Shown: positions 42,924 through 53,099, counted from the stretch's first letter. The stretch is 64,000 nt of DNA from Pelolinea submarina (GCF_003966975.1 NZ_AP018437.1:124001-188000), one strand, 5' to 3'. Numbers and translations are program-made. Notes: a model not told the origin generated them from the letters alone.

Positions 42924-45900
42924 TTATTTAGTGGCCGGGAAAGTAGGCGTCGGCCGCACAGTCGGCACCGCGGTGGGAGACGGGTAGATCAAGGTAGTGC
43001 CGGAATTCGACAAGGCCCTGACCAAATCTATGGTGGAATCCTGATCGTTGGTACGTTCGATCGAAAGTGTATTATAGATACTTTGCGCACTCCCCACGTC
43101 ATCCGGCAGGCTGGTCCAGGTCAGATAGGTGTTGTTGCTGGTCGAACTGCCGGCGCTCAGCCCGCTGACGCGCGCCTTGAATTGGATGACCGCTTCTTCG
43201 CCATCTAACGGAAATTCATCCCAGCTCATCACCAGCGAGGTCGGATCGGAATCATCCAACGAAGTGGCAGCCGTTCCGGATACCTGTTCCAGAGAATCCT
43301 CGATGTACACCAGATTATCCGGCAGGGGATCCGTGAGGACCAGATTATAGGCGTTCACGCCGCTGGTATCGCTGTGGCTGATGCGCAGGGTAAAGGTGAC
43401 CACCTGGCTGGCAGCTACACTGGTATCGTTGACTGACTTAATCACCGTCATTTGCGGAACGACGATGGTCACGGGTTCAGCGCTGGTCTCCAGGGTGCTG
43501 CCGCCATAGGTCCAGTCAATCTGGTTGCTGCGTTGTTCGCCGGCCAGGTTGATATCGCTGTCGAGTACAACTACCTGGTAATTCAATTGCAGTGCCACGC
43601 TTTCAGTCGAAGCATTGGTCAGGTTGCCCAGATCATAAGTGATCTTACGGCCCTGGTTGACCTCCTCCAGATCGCCATCCGGTTCGGCCGCGATGACCGC
43701 GTTGGCGCAAGCACCGTCGAAACCGTCCAGTACGTCGGTGGTCAGGTCGGCCGAGGCGGGTGTGATGGACAAGCAGTCATCAAAGGCCAGGCCTGCATCC
43801 AATGTATCCGTCAAGACAGCGTTTTCAGCTGCGCCGGGCGGGACCAGGATGGTGACCTGGTATTCCACCAGCTCGCCGATGGTCACATCTTCATTTTCGG
43901 TAAAGTCCATATTGGTGGAAGCCAGCGCCTTGATAAAGGCCGTGTCCAACAAGGTCACGGTGGGGTCTTCATCGCCGGGCAGATCCGGGTCGTCGCTGGG
44001 CACATCATCGGCATTATCACCCTGCAGCAAGCCCTGATTCTCCACATAGCTGGTGGTATCGGGCACCAGCGGGTCATTGACGGTCACGTTGAACTCAACC
44101 GTGGCCGTGCCGCCCTCGCCGCTCAAGTCGCCCAAAGCCACGCTGATGGACGTATCGCCAAGGGTATTGCCCAGGGTTACGCTGCCCAGCGTGGTGGTGA
44201 CCGAACCGGCCACCAGGGTAGTGTTGGTGTCGGGCGTGTCGCTGAAGACCGCGCTGCCCAGGTCCTGGTTGCCGTTGTTGGTAATGGTCACTATGTAATG
44301 CAAAGTATCGCCAGGCGAAGGCAGGCCGGAGTCGTCCGCGTCCAGCAGGAAGGAATCAACTTTGGTTACGGTTAAATCCGGGGCAGCGGCGGTCAACACG
44401 TCGGTGTCGTCGTCGCTGTTGTTCTCCGGGGTCGGATCAACGCCATAGGTGCCGTCATCCGCCACCGAGGCGCTGTTGATGATCTCGGTCAAGTCCGCGG
44501 CAGCCGGGTCGTCCACGCGCACGGCAAAGGCCGCGCTGGTTTCGCCGCTGCTGACCAGCGCAGGCAGGCTGAGCGTGCAAACGCTGCCGGCCGGGTCGCC
44601 CTCGCTGCAGGACCAGCCCGGGGTGCTGTTAGCGCTGTCGAAGACGGTGCCGGTGGGAACCGTATCACTCAGGGTGATGGCGCCGGAATCGTGCGCGCCT
44701 ACGTTGTCAATGGTGAGAACATAGATCAGCGTGCTGCCGGGCGTGGTGGTGGTAACGCTATCGTCCTTGGTCAGGGTCAGGTCGGGTGAAATACCGGTCA
44801 GGGTATCCGTCGCCTGCACATCCGGCTCATCACGCTCATAATCCGAAGCACCGCTTATAGTGGTAGCCTGGCTGACCACGGCCGTGTTCAGGAAAGTCGC
44901 GCCGCTTGCGAAGGTATCTCCCACGGTCGCGTTGAATATAAAAGTGCGCGTACCGCCCACCTCTATCGGTCCGCCGGTAAAGGTAGCCACACGGTCAGTG
45001 GCTGTGACATTTTCCGTATAGGCAAAGTCGGCCGGGGTGGTCACTTCCGTCAGCGACTGGAAAGTAGCCAGCGGGAAGGCGTCCTCGACGATCACATCGT
45101 ACGCGGGGGAAGTGCCATTATTGGTCACAACCAGTGTCACCTGAGTCGTTTCGTTAATAGCCACGTTGTCCGGGTTGAAGGTCTTGCTAATCTGCATAGC
45201 AGGTTCCACCAGGCTGATGGTCTCGGGTCCATCCGTCAACGTTTCGGTGGCCAGGTCGTTGGGGTTGGTATAAGCCAGGGTGGCATAGTTATCCAACGTG
45301 ACCCCGTCCGCGTTGGCGGGGATATCCATCACGCGCAGGGTGACATAGATCAGGAAGGTGTTGTTGTCCGGTTCAGGCTCGCCGGTGTCGGCCGCGGCGG
45401 TCACGTCGCCGAAGGACAGCACCAGATCAGCGCCGCTGCTGCCGGCTGTGCTGGGCGTAGGCGAGAGCGCGCTGCCGGAGAAATCCTCCGCCAGCAGCCC
45501 ACCGCTGGCCGCGGCCGTGCCGATAACCTGGTAGCTGACGTATTCCAACCCATCGGGGATGTTGTCGGTAATTTGCAGGCTCTGGGTAATGCCATCCGGC
45601 AGGCTGACCAGAATGGGATAGACAACCGTCTCACCAATGGTGTAAACGGTAGGCGAAGGCGCCTGTTTATCCACGGTGGGCGTGCCGGTTTGAACATCGG
45701 CGCTGTCGGCGGCTACGTAATCATTCAAGCCGCCGCTGCCGTCCGCGCCGGTGCGTTCGCCGGTGGTCGTGCCGGGCGTGCCGGTGTTGCTGCTGCCGGT
45801 AATGTTACTGGTGGTGCCGTTCGTGCCGGTCAGCGAGGTGTAGCTGACATCCGCCTGGTTGGGGATATCCAGGCCGGCCGCGGCCGTATCCAGAATATTG

Positions 45901-48900
45901 ACCTGCACGGAGATGGTCAGGTTGTCGCCCGGGTTGAGACGATCCAGGGATACTTCAATGGTGTTGCCGGAGCTGTTATCGGTAGCTGTGGCATAAGCCG
46001 GGACGACGTCCAGGCTGTGGCTGAGCACCGAAAGCGAGGCGTCGAAGACGTCGCTCAACTGCAGGTCGAAGGCCGCGGTGCTGTAGGTGCTGCTGGCATT
46101 GCTGACCACGATGGTATAGGTTATTGGATCACCGGCTTCAAAGGGGCCGGCGGAAACGGTCTTGGTCACGGTCATTTGCGGTTCTACCACGCGCACGGTC
46201 AGGCTGTTGGCGTCGGCCGCCTGGGTGCCGCCTTCATAAGCGCGGAAATCGTTGGTTAGGGCTGTACCGGCCTGGTTGCCGCTGACGTTCAAAGCCAGCG
46301 CGTTGAACTCCACCACCACATATTCGTTGTCGCTGTCGCTGTCCTCATTCACGAGATTTCCAAACTCAAACCAGGGATCGTTGCCGCTCACAAATACGTT
46401 GGCTGTGCCGCCGTTGGTGATACTGCCGGACGGGAAGGTGCAATCCACCAGCGATGTGTCCAGGCTGGGGGTATCCGCCGCGCTGCCGCTGTCGTTGGCG
46501 CAGGTAATGGTTGAGGAGGAAATGCCCGTGCCGTTGGAGATAAATGCGAGCCTGGCAGTACCGTCATCAAGGTACAACAGCCCAGCCGGCAGCAGGTCGC
46601 GGATCTGGAAGCTGGCCGAAGTGCCCTCGGGCAGGATGGTGGCCAGGCGATAGCGCGCGATCTCGCCAACCGCCAAAGTATTCCCGGAGGTGTAGGTGTC
46701 CGGCTCGGAAGTGCCGATCAGGTACTTAAGCGGGGTCGGGATGGTGATGTCCACGTAGGCGGAATCGGTCACCAGGTAGTCGTTAGCCGACCCGCCCGGG
46801 TCGGTCACATCGCCGGTGCGTTCGTAGGAGAGCGCGTTGTAATCGGATTGCTGGCCGGGTTCGCCCGGCAGGCTGGTGAACTTCAGGATGGCATCGTTGG
46901 TGATGCGGTCGGCCGGGGTAACTGAGGTATCCAGAATAGCCGTGAAGCTGAAGGTGGAAGTCGAACCGGCCGGGAAAGTAGCCCAGGTCGCGTATAAGTC
47001 AGGGGTTTCGCCGACCGTGTCCGGCGTCAAACCGGAAACCAGCGTAAAGGAACCCGTCTGGTAGGTCATGCCGGACGGCACAATGTCGTCCAGGGTAACA
47101 TCATAAGCATCCGTGCCGGCGGCTGGATTGGAGATAGCGATGGTGAAGGTGATCTCGTCGCCCGCGTCACCGGTGACCGGGGAAACATCCTTGGCGTTGC
47201 TCAGATTGGGTTCCACCACAGTCAGTTCGGGGGCGCTGTCGTTGACGATGCCGCTGTCCCAGCTGAAATAGGCTGTGTTGGCAATGGTGCTGCCTTGCTG
47301 GTTGGCACTGACGTTCAAAGCGACGGTGGTGAATTCGATGGTGAGCGTTTCGGCCGTGGCATTATCCGTGTCCGCGTTGGTCAGGTTGCCCAACGAAAAG
47401 GAAACGCCGTGGCCGTCACTGGTAATCGCTGGATTGGTGGGGTCGTTGCAGGCATCGGCAAAACCGCCGGCCAGATCGGTCGTCAGAGAAGCGGAAGAAG
47501 AGGAGATGCTCAAACAATCCGCGAAGGTCGCGCCTGCCGGGATGGTCTCGTTGACGTAAGCGTTGGGCGTGCTGCCTTCCGGTATAGTGATGGTATAGGT
47601 GGCCGTCTCGCCGATGACCACATCCGTGCCGCTGGTATGGCTCTGGTTGGTCGCCAGCACATCTTTTTCCATGGTTGGCGAGGCTATCTCTGTGTCCGCG
47701 GAATCGCTGGGGTCTTCGGAGGAATAATCCGTGCCGCCTTCCACACCGGCATAGTTGAGGATCACAGTGGAGTTGGAGAGAACCTGTTCGGGGGTCACGC
47801 TGCTGTCCACCAGCAGGTCAACGGTGATGATGGCCAGATTGCTGCCATCCGTGATCAAGCTGCCGCTGCTGTCGTAGGCGGATGCCAGGGCGCCGCCGGA
47901 GGGATCTACCAGCTCGATGCCGCTGGAGAACAGGCCGCCGCCCAGATCGGTGTAATCCAGGACGTTGCCGCTGCCATCGGTGACACACATGTTGAGCCCG
48001 CCGGTGGGGGTGGTGAAGCCGGAGGGCAGGATATCCTGAACCTGCACGTCATAAGCCGCGCTGTGGCCGCTGTTTTCGATCACCAGCGCAAAGGTGACCA
48101 CGTCGCCGGCATCCACGCCGCTGATGTCGCTGGCAAAGGGGGTGCCGGCCAGGCTGGCGGAATCGATGACACCGCTGAACCGAGGGCAGGCGCCGCCCGG
48201 ATTACTGAAGGTCAACGGGGCAACGCTCTCCGGGTCATAGACCGCATCCGTGCGGTCGCTGGCCACCGCGCCCTTGCCGGATCGCAGCTCCGGCTCGTAC
48301 AATACGAAGCGGATGATGGATGTGCTGCTGGAGACAGAATAGTTGGTCGAGCCTTCGTAAGCGTAGATCTCGTTGGTCAGGTAAAGCTCATCCGCGAAGG
48401 GGTCATTGGAAACTGTCACCGTGAAGAAAATATCAATCAAAGTCGGAGTATTATCCGTGCTGTCAAAATCGCCGTAGGTCAGGGTGAAACTGTTGTCGGC
48501 GGAATTCACACTGACACTGGGCACAATACCGGAATAATTGCGGAAGGTGTCGTCGGGGCCGAACTTGATGTGCCCGGCGGCGGGGAGGGTGCCGTCCAGG
48601 ACATCGTCGAATGTGGTGATCTCGTCGGAATCCAGCACCGGCAGCGGCAGGAAGTCGGTGAATTCCAGGTCTTCCACGTCAGAGGTGGGCAGTTCGTACT
48701 GGAAACGGAAGGTGATGGTATCCTGCGGCGAAAGCGTGACCGGGTTGGTGAGGGTAGTGCTGCCGTTGACCGCGTAAATGCTCTTGGTGAGCGTGCCGTG
48801 GCCCAGGGTAAGGGTCACGCCGCTGTCCTCCGTGGGGATGCTGGCGGTGGCGCTCAGGTCGGCGTTGTTTAAAATCGTGCCATCGGCGGTGACGTTGTTG

Positions 48901-50585
48901 GTGAGCTGGTCGCCCTGGTCCACACTGGGGTCGCCGGAGGGATAATTGTCGCTGAATTCTTCCTGCACGGTGGTGCGGAAGGTGATGATGCCAAGCGTGG
49001 CGCCGTCGTTGTAGCTGGCGCAATCCGGGTCGGCCCCGCCGGTGCCGCTGGTGGGCACACAGCCGCCGATCAGGTAGCCATTGGCTTGCCCGCGTGTCAC
49101 CAGCTCATCGGAGATATTAAAGACCACGGTGGTGAGGCCCGTATTTGGAGCGGTGCTAATGGGCGTGTAATCGCTGTCGATCGTGTAGTTGGCCGCGTCG
49201 AAATCGGCCGCTGCCAGCGAGTATCCGTTGCCTTCAAAGGATAGGGTGGGTGTGAAGGTGTCCAACAGGCGCTGGCCGTCCGAGATGACATCCGTGACGC
49301 TGAAATTGTCATAGGCAAAATAATCCGACACCTGGAATTCCAGGCGGTATTCGATCACATCGCCGGGGCTGAGTTCGGCCGGGCTGGCATCCACGGCAAT
49401 CTCGGAGAATTTCTGAATGGTGTGCGAGCAATCCTCCAGCGTGTGGGCCGGGTCCTGGTTGGCCGTGGTGGGCTGGTTTTCGTCACGCGGGTCGTAGGGG
49501 TCCCACATGGCCGAAGCGCTGACCGGGTTTTCAGAATACACACAACCGCCGCTTTCCGCAGCAATAACGCGTTCATCCGCCAGGTCGTCCAGTGGAATGT
49601 AGAACGAGAACGTCACGGTGGCATCCGCGGCCGAAGAGGTGCCTGTGACCGTATCGAACAGGCAGGAGAGCGTGCCATTAGGGTCAGTTGCGGCGGGCGT
49701 GGTGCAAACCGCTCCAACCGGGTCGGTGCTGAGCACTTCCACAAATTGCATATTGTCGGGAATGTCGTCCACGACTTCCAGGTCGGTGAGGATCTGGTCG
49801 GCGGGAATGTCAACCGAGATGGTGTACTGGCGCAGGTAATTGGGACCGGTGGAAGTTTCGCTCTCGCGCCAGTTGTACTGCTTTCTCAGGATCAGTAATG
49901 AAGGGGTTACGGAAGAGCTGACTTGCGCGCCAATGATGGGCGGGTCGGTGGATGGATTGTCTAAAGCGTCCGCGCCAAAGCGGAAACCGGACTGGGCCAG
50001 GATGGGCAGGTCAACATCCGTATCGGCGTAATCACTGAGGGCCGCCCCAATATTCACCACCACATTCGGCTGGCCGTTGACGAAACTACCGAAGGGCAGC
50101 TCAATCACCAGCAGCTGCCAGGTAAAGGGAGACAGAGTACCGGTGGGCGCGGCCGGACAGGTCACGCTCAGGCCGGTAAGCGGGTGGGTGATGGAGTCGC
50201 CTTCCACGCAGCTATACTCCCAGGTGCGGATGTCGTTACCCAGGTAATTTACGCTGGTATAAGTGATGCCGTCTTCCTTCTCACCCTCGCTGCTGTCGTC
50301 CGCACCGCTCTGTGGCAGGTACAGATCGATATAGGGGCCATAGCCAATATCGGCGGAGCTGTTGTCGAAAGTGACTGTGAAACTAAAATTCTCGCCGATG
50401 AGGACCTGGTTGGCGACGTTCAAACTGACAGTGGGTGTCGGAGCGTACAGCGGATGCGCGCTGACCGCCGCGGAGGTAAAGTTCATAAACGGCTGAGCGA
50501 AAAACGCGACCATTGCCGTGAATGTTACAAATATCTTAAAACTCTTTCTAATGTTGCGCGAAGTGGTCTTCGAAAAATGCATCAT
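42924..50585 (-). CDS. Giant secreted multi-DUF11 repeat protein
   Basis: This 2553-residue protein has a long N-terminal signal (basic start, hydrophobic about residues 17-38, then SAAVSAHP). The mature part is built from about 15 modules of roughly 110-170 residues of the DUF11 type, each opening with a K-x-V/D strand and a G-x-x-x-x-Y-x-I-x-V/I pattern such as GDPITYTIVVSN or GSTLIYVLTIDN, and containing DxxPxGxxF/Y strands. Such modules form stacks of Ig-like stalks, often with internal isopeptide bonds. It ends in a Pro/Thr-rich tail (PSPTAVPTVRPTPTFPATK) with no LPXTG, membrane helix or sorting domain. A surface or sheath role is inferred. Confidence 0.85.
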   Translation of the reverse strand: MMHFSKTTSRNIRKSFKIFVTFTAMVAFFAQPFMNFTSAAVSAHPLYAPTPTVSLNVANQVLIGENFSFTVTFDNSSADIGYGPYIDLYLPQSGADDSSEGEKEDGITYTSVNYLGNDIRTWEYSCVEGDSITHPLTGLSVTCPAAPTGTLSPFTWQLLVIELPFGSFVNGQPNVVVNIGAALSDYADTDVDLPILAQSGFRFGADALDNPSTDPPIIGAQVSSSVTPSLLILRKQYNWRESETSTGPNYLRQYTISVDIPADQILTDLEVVDDIPDNMQFVEVLSTDPVGAVCTTPAATDPNGTLSCLFDTVTGTSSAADATVTFSFYIPLDDLADERVIAAESGGCVYSENPVSASAMWDPYDPRDENQPTTANQDPAHTLEDCSHTIQKFSEIAVDASPAELSPGDVIEYRLEFQVSDYFAYDNFSVTDVISDGQRLLDTFTPTLSFEGNGYSLAAADFDAANYTIDSDYTPISTAPNTGLTTVVFNISDELVTRGQANGYLIGGCVPTSGTGGADPDCASYNDGATLGIITFRTTVQEEFSDNYPSGDPSVDQGDQLTNNVTADGTILNNADLSATASIPTEDSGVTLTLGHGTLTKSIYAVNGSTTLTNPVTLSPQDTITFRFQYELPTSDVEDLEFTDFLPLPVLDSDEITTFDDVLDGTLPAAGHIKFGPDDTFRNYSGIVPSVSVNSADNSFTLTYGDFDSTDNTPTLIDIFFTVTVSNDPFADELYLTNEIYAYEGSTNYSVSSSTSIIRFVLYEPELRSGKGAVASDRTDAVYDPESVAPLTFSNPGGACPRFSGVIDSASLAGTPFASDISGVDAGDVVTFALVIENSGHSAAYDVQVQDILPSGFTTPTGGLNMCVTDGSGNVLDYTDLGGGLFSSGIELVDPSGGALASAYDSSGSLITDGSNLAIITVDLLVDSSVTPEQVLSNSTVILNYAGVEGGTDYSSEDPSDSADTEIASPTMEKDVLATNQSHTSGTDVVIGETATYTITIPEGSTPNAYVNETIPAGATFADCLSISSSSASLTTDLAGGFADACNDPTNPAITSDGHGVSFSLGNLTNADTDNATAETLTIEFTTVALNVSANQQGSTIANTAYFSWDSGIVNDSAPELTVVEPNLSNAKDVSPVTGDAGDEITFTIAISNPAAGTDAYDVTLDDIVPSGMTYQTGSFTLVSGLTPDTVGETPDLYATWATFPAGSTSTFSFTAILDTSVTPADRITNDAILKFTSLPGEPGQQSDYNALSYERTGDVTDPGGSANDYLVTDSAYVDITIPTPLKYLIGTSEPDTYTSGNTLAVGEIARYRLATILPEGTSASFQIRDLLPAGLLYLDDGTARLAFISNGTGISSSTITCANDSGSAADTPSLDTSLVDCTFPSGSITNGGTANVFVSGNDPWFEFGNLVNEDSDSDNEYVVVEFNALALNVSGNQAGTALTNDFRAYEGGTQAADANSLTVRVVEPQMTVTKTVSAGPFEAGDPITYTIVVSNASSTYSTAAFDLQLSDVFDASLSVLSHSLDVVPAYATATDNSSGNTIEVSLDRLNPGDNLTISVQVNILDTAAAGLDIPNQADVSYTSLTGTNGTTSNITGSSNTGTPGTTTGERTGADGSGGLNDYVAADSADVQTGTPTVDKQAPSPTVYTIGETVVYPILVSLPDGITQSLQITDNIPDGLEYVSYQVIGTAAASGGLLAEDFSGSALSPTPSTAGSSGADLVLSFGDVTAAADTGEPEPDNNTFLIYVTLRVMDIPANADGVTLDNYATLAYTNPNDLATETLTDGPETISLVEPAMQISKTFNPDNVAINETTQVTLVVTNNGTSPAYDVIVEDAFPLATFQSLTEVTTPADFAYTENVTATDRVATFTGGPIEVGGTRTFIFNATVGDTFASGATFLNTAVVSQATTISGASDYERDEPDVQATDTLTGISPDLTLTKDDSVTTTTPGSTLIYVLTIDNVGAHDSGAITLSDTVPTGTVFDSANSTPGWSCSEGDPAGSVCTLSLPALVSSGETSAAFAVRVDDPAAADLTEIINSASVADDGTYGVDPTPENNSDDDTDVLTAAAPDLTVTKVDSFLLDADDSGLPSPGDTLHYIVTITNNGNQDLGSAVFSDTPDTNTTLVAGSVTTTLGSVTLGNTLGDTSISVALGDLSGEGGTATVEFNVTVNDPLVPDTTSYVENQGLLQGDNADDVPSDDPDLPGDEDPTVTLLDTAFIKALASTNMDFTENEDVTIGELVEYQVTILVPPGAAENAVLTDTLDAGLAFDDCLSITPASADLTTDVLDGFDGACANAVIAAEPDGDLEEVNQGRKITYDLGNLTNASTESVALQLNYQVVVLDSDINLAGEQRSNQIDWTYGGSTLETSAEPVTIVVPQMTVIKSVNDTSVAASQVVTFTLRISHSDTSGVNAYNLVLTDPLPDNLVYIEDSLEQVSGTAATSLDDSDPTSLVMSWDEFPLDGEEAVIQFKARVSGLSAGSSTSNNTYLTWTSLPDDVGSAQSIYNTLSIERTNDQDSTIDLVRALSNSGTTLIYPSPTAVPTVRPTPTFPATK

Positions 50586-50675
50586 AGGTTACCTTGAAGT
50601 TGCTTTAGTGTTCTTTTATGAGTCCAATTATTATGAAAGTACCAAATATTATTTTATAGGAAAAAGGGATTTTTA

Positions 50676-50706
50676 GAAAAAAAAAGAGCAGAGAAATTCT
50701 CTGCTC
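50676..50706 (-). terminator. Terminator of tRNA-Leu
   Basis: On the minus strand GAGCAGAGAA/TTCTCTGCTC forms a stem followed by nine or more T, six bases after the tRNA. Confidence 0.9.
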
Positions 50707-50711
50707 TCAGG

Positions 50712-50793
50712 TGCCGAAGGTGGGAATCGAACCCACATTCCCGAAGGAACACGATTTTGAGTCGTGCGCGTCTGCCAATTCCGCCACTCCGGC
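50712..50793 (-). tRNA. tRNA-Leu (anticodon CAA)
   Basis: The 82-nt minus-strand sequence folds as a class II tRNA: acceptor GCCGGAG/CTTCGGC, anticodon stem CACGA/TCGTG around the loop CTCAAAA (anticodon CAA), a variable arm GTTCCTTCGGGAAT and a T-arm with GGTTCGATTCC. It reads UUG codons. CCA is not encoded. Confidence 0.93.
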
Positions 50794-50888
50794 TGATGTG
50801 CAGCAAGTATATCCAACTTTAAATAGGGGGTCAAGATAGCCAAGCCACACATTCCGCATATAATTGAAGAAAAACATCAGGAAATATT

Positions 50889-51959
50889 ATGCGACTAGGA
50901 ATTATCGGCTTACCCCAATCCGGAAAAACAACCATCTTCAACGCGCTCACGCGCGGCACCCAGCCAGTTGGCGTGGGTATTGGCCGTATGGAAATTCACA
51001 CGGCGGTGGTGGATGTTCCCGATGAACGCGTGGAACGCCTGACGGAGATGTTCCACCCGCGCAAGACCATTTACGCCAAGGTGAACTATTCCGATATCGC
51101 CGGCTTGGGCAGCGCTTCAGACAAGGGCGAGGTCAGCGGCCAACTTCTCAACCAGTTGGCGCAAATGGACGGCTACATCCACGTGGTGCGCTGCTTTGAG
51201 GATGCCGCCGTGGCGCACGTGCGCGAGACGGTCGACCCGCAGCGCGACATTCGCCTGATGGACGAAGAGCTGATGCTGAACGACCAGATCATGGTCGAGC
51301 GCAAACGTGAAAAACTCACCGAAGAACATAAAAAAGGCGCCGGGCGCGACAAAGCCGTGATCGAACGCGAGATGGCGCTATTCGAGACGCTGGACCAATG
51401 CCTGGCTGATGGCAAACCGCTGCGCGACCTGGAGTTGAGCGATGACGACGAGAAGATCATGAGCGGTTTCGGCTTCCTCAGCCGCAAGCCCATGATGCTG
51501 CTGCTCAACCTGGGCGACACGCAAGCCGCGCCGGCCATCACCTATGACCATCAGCGCAGCAGCGTGGCCAACCTACAGGGCAAACTGGAGATGGACATCG
51601 TACAGCTGCCCGAAGAGGATGCGCAGATGTTCATGAGCGAATACGGCATCGAGGAGCTCGGCTTGAGCCGCGTGATCAGCGATTCTTACGATTTGCTGGG
51701 ATTACAATCCTTCTTTACGGTAGGTGAAGATGAAGTGCGCGCCTGGACGGTCAAACGCGGCGCAACGGCGCCTGAAGCAGCCGGCGAGATCCACACCGAT
51801 ATGCTCAAAGGATTTATCCGCGCGGAAGTGATTGCCTATCAAGATCTGATTGACCTGGGCAGCATGGCCGAAGCCCGCACGAAAGGCAAGCTGCGTCTGG
51901 AAGGCAAGACCTATATTGTACAGGACGGCGATATCCTTAACATCCGCTTCAGTAATTAA
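50889..51959 (+). CDS. ychF: YchF/Obg-like ATPase
   Basis: This 356-residue protein is a YchF-family P-loop ATPase: G1 GLPQSGKTTIFNAL, a G3 DIAGLG, a coiled-coil insert (about residues 125-165), and the C-terminal TGS domain ending GKTYIVQDGDILNIRF. The G1 motif differs from the usual GLPNVGKST, and the G4 position reads NLGD rather than the NxxE that gives YchF its ATP preference, so nucleotide choice is uncertain. YchF binds ribosomes and responds to oxidative stress in other bacteria. AGGAAAT precedes the ATG; a terminator follows. Confidence 0.82.
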   Translation: MRLGIIGLPQSGKTTIFNALTRGTQPVGVGIGRMEIHTAVVDVPDERVERLTEMFHPRKTIYAKVNYSDIAGLGSASDKGEVSGQLLNQLAQMDGYIHVVRCFEDAAVAHVRETVDPQRDIRLMDEELMLNDQIMVERKREKLTEEHKKGAGRDKAVIEREMALFETLDQCLADGKPLRDLELSDDDEKIMSGFGFLSRKPMMLLLNLGDTQAAPAITYDHQRSSVANLQGKLEMDIVQLPEEDAQMFMSEYGIEELGLSRVISDSYDLLGLQSFFTVGEDEVRAWTVKRGATAPEAAGEIHTDMLKGFIRAEVIAYQDLIDLGSMAEARTKGKLRLEGKTYIVQDGDILNIRFSN

Positions 51960-51980
51960 GCATCGAATTTTTAAAACGCA

Positions 51981-52006
51981 GGCGGCTTTCGAAAGCCGCC
52001 TTTTTT
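51981..52006 (+). terminator. Rho-independent terminator of ychF
   Basis: A perfect GGCGGCTTTC/GAAAGCCGCC palindrome is followed by TTTTTT. Confidence 0.92.
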
Positions 52007-52086
52007 ATTAATCATCGGTGGACATTAATTGAAATATTGAAATCTCAGCTCCTATTTTAGGAAGTTTATTTATCTATCGGTGAACG

Positions 52087-52123
52087 AAAACACCCCCATG
52101 CTTAATGCATGAGGGCGTTTTTA
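52087..52123. terminator. Terminator of the MerR-family gene
   Basis: Minus-strand CCCTCATGC-ATTAA-GCATGGGGG is followed by TGTTTTC, 15 bp after the stop. T-runs also occur on the plus side. Confidence 0.75.
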
Positions 52124-52137
52124 ATTTAATGCAAAGA

Positions 52138-53016
52138 TTAGGCTTTGACCGGCACGTAGATATACATCACGGAATCCGATGCAAAGTCCTTGAATTCCTC
52201 AGTATAGACTTCCAAATCCAGTCCTGCTTTCAACGGTTCCAGCTCGGCCTGCGGCAGCCATTCCTGGTAAATACGAGTATAGGTATCACCTAAACCTTCT
52301 TGCGAACCGCAGTGGGCAAACACGGCCACGCGCATCGGCTCCAGGTCCATGGACACCATGCCTTCCGGAATTGCGTCATACTCCGCTACCGGAAATGCAC
52401 ACAGGTATTCAAACTCACCTTCCGGCAGGCTGTCCGGAATACTGCAAACACCATAAGCGGCTTCACCGGTAAAGTGTTTAATTTGGCCAGAGAGACGATT
52501 GAAAGCCGTCCACAGCTCAACAATCTCATTTTGTTCATTGCGCCCCTGATAGCGCAGCCCAACCAGTTTCAGAGCAGGGATATTCTTAATCTCAATTTCC
52601 ATAGATTCCTTCATTTTTTCCTCAATTTTTGGATTCATCCGGTGTGACAGGCTGCTTTCAAGTTTTCGCCGGCCTCCCCGCAATGCGTCATTTAGGGAAG
52701 ATTCAACGGCATCCAGTTTTATCTGCTCACGCTCAATCTGGCTGACCAGCGCACTTTTGCGATTCTGCAGAAGACTGACCAAATCCGTATCCGTCAGTTG
52801 TTCTTCCAACAGCTTGCCAATCTGCGCCAGTGGAAAGCCCATTCGTTTATACGCCAGAATGAGTTCCAGCCTGACTTTTTGTTCGGGAGCATAGTAGCGG
52901 TAGCCATTGTAGCGATTGATCCAGGCAGGCCGCAGCAAATTCAAGTGTTCATAGTGGCGCAGCGCCTTTACGGTCACGCCGCTTTCTCTGGCAAAATCTC
53001 CAATTTTAATCAGCAT
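52138..53016 (-). CDS. MerR-family regulator with GyrI-like effector domain
   Basis: The N-terminal MerR DNA-binding domain reads IGDFARESGVTVKALRHYE and NGYRYY, and is followed by a dimerisation helix and, from about residue 135, a GyrI-like (BmrR C-terminal-type) ligand-binding domain with EIKNIPALKLVGLRYQGR and late AVFAHCGSQEGL. Such proteins sense cationic drugs or other hydrophobic ligands. The gene's own promoter has the 19-bp spacer and short dyad expected of a MerR target, so it probably regulates itself. No transporter gene lies next to it; the second target, if any, is elsewhere. Confidence 0.85.
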   Translation of the reverse strand: MLIKIGDFARESGVTVKALRHYEHLNLLRPAWINRYNGYRYYAPEQKVRLELILAYKRMGFPLAQIGKLLEEQLTDTDLVSLLQNRKSALVSQIEREQIKLDAVESSLNDALRGGRRKLESSLSHRMNPKIEEKMKESMEIEIKNIPALKLVGLRYQGRNEQNEIVELWTAFNRLSGQIKHFTGEAAYGVCSIPDSLPEGEFEYLCAFPVAEYDAIPEGMVSMDLEPMRVAVFAHCGSQEGLGDTYTRIYQEWLPQAELEPLKAGLDLEVYTEEFKDFASDSVMYIYVPVKA

Positions 53017-53059
53017 CCTGTCATTCCCGGTTTATATTCTGAAGGCCTTCAGTGCACTC

Positions 53060-53090
53060 AGTATACTGTCTCCTCCAACAGGAGAGTCAA
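53060..53090 (-). promoter_or_regulatory. MerR-type promoter with 19-bp spacer and operator dyad
   Basis: Minus-strand TTGACT (53085-53090) and TATACT (53060-53065) are separated by exactly 19 bp, and the spacer contains the dyad CTCC-TGTT-GGAG. Overlong spacers with a dyad are the hallmark of promoters untwisted by activated MerR-family proteins. The promoter reads into the MerR gene itself. Confidence 0.82.
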
Positions 53091-53099
53091 GAGGTTGGT

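Noticed and set aside
47295..48872. A 525-residue open frame on the plus strand opposite the giant protein gene
   Set aside because: It lies wholly antisense to a well-supported repeat protein and its translation shows no recognisable domains; its length is explained by base composition.
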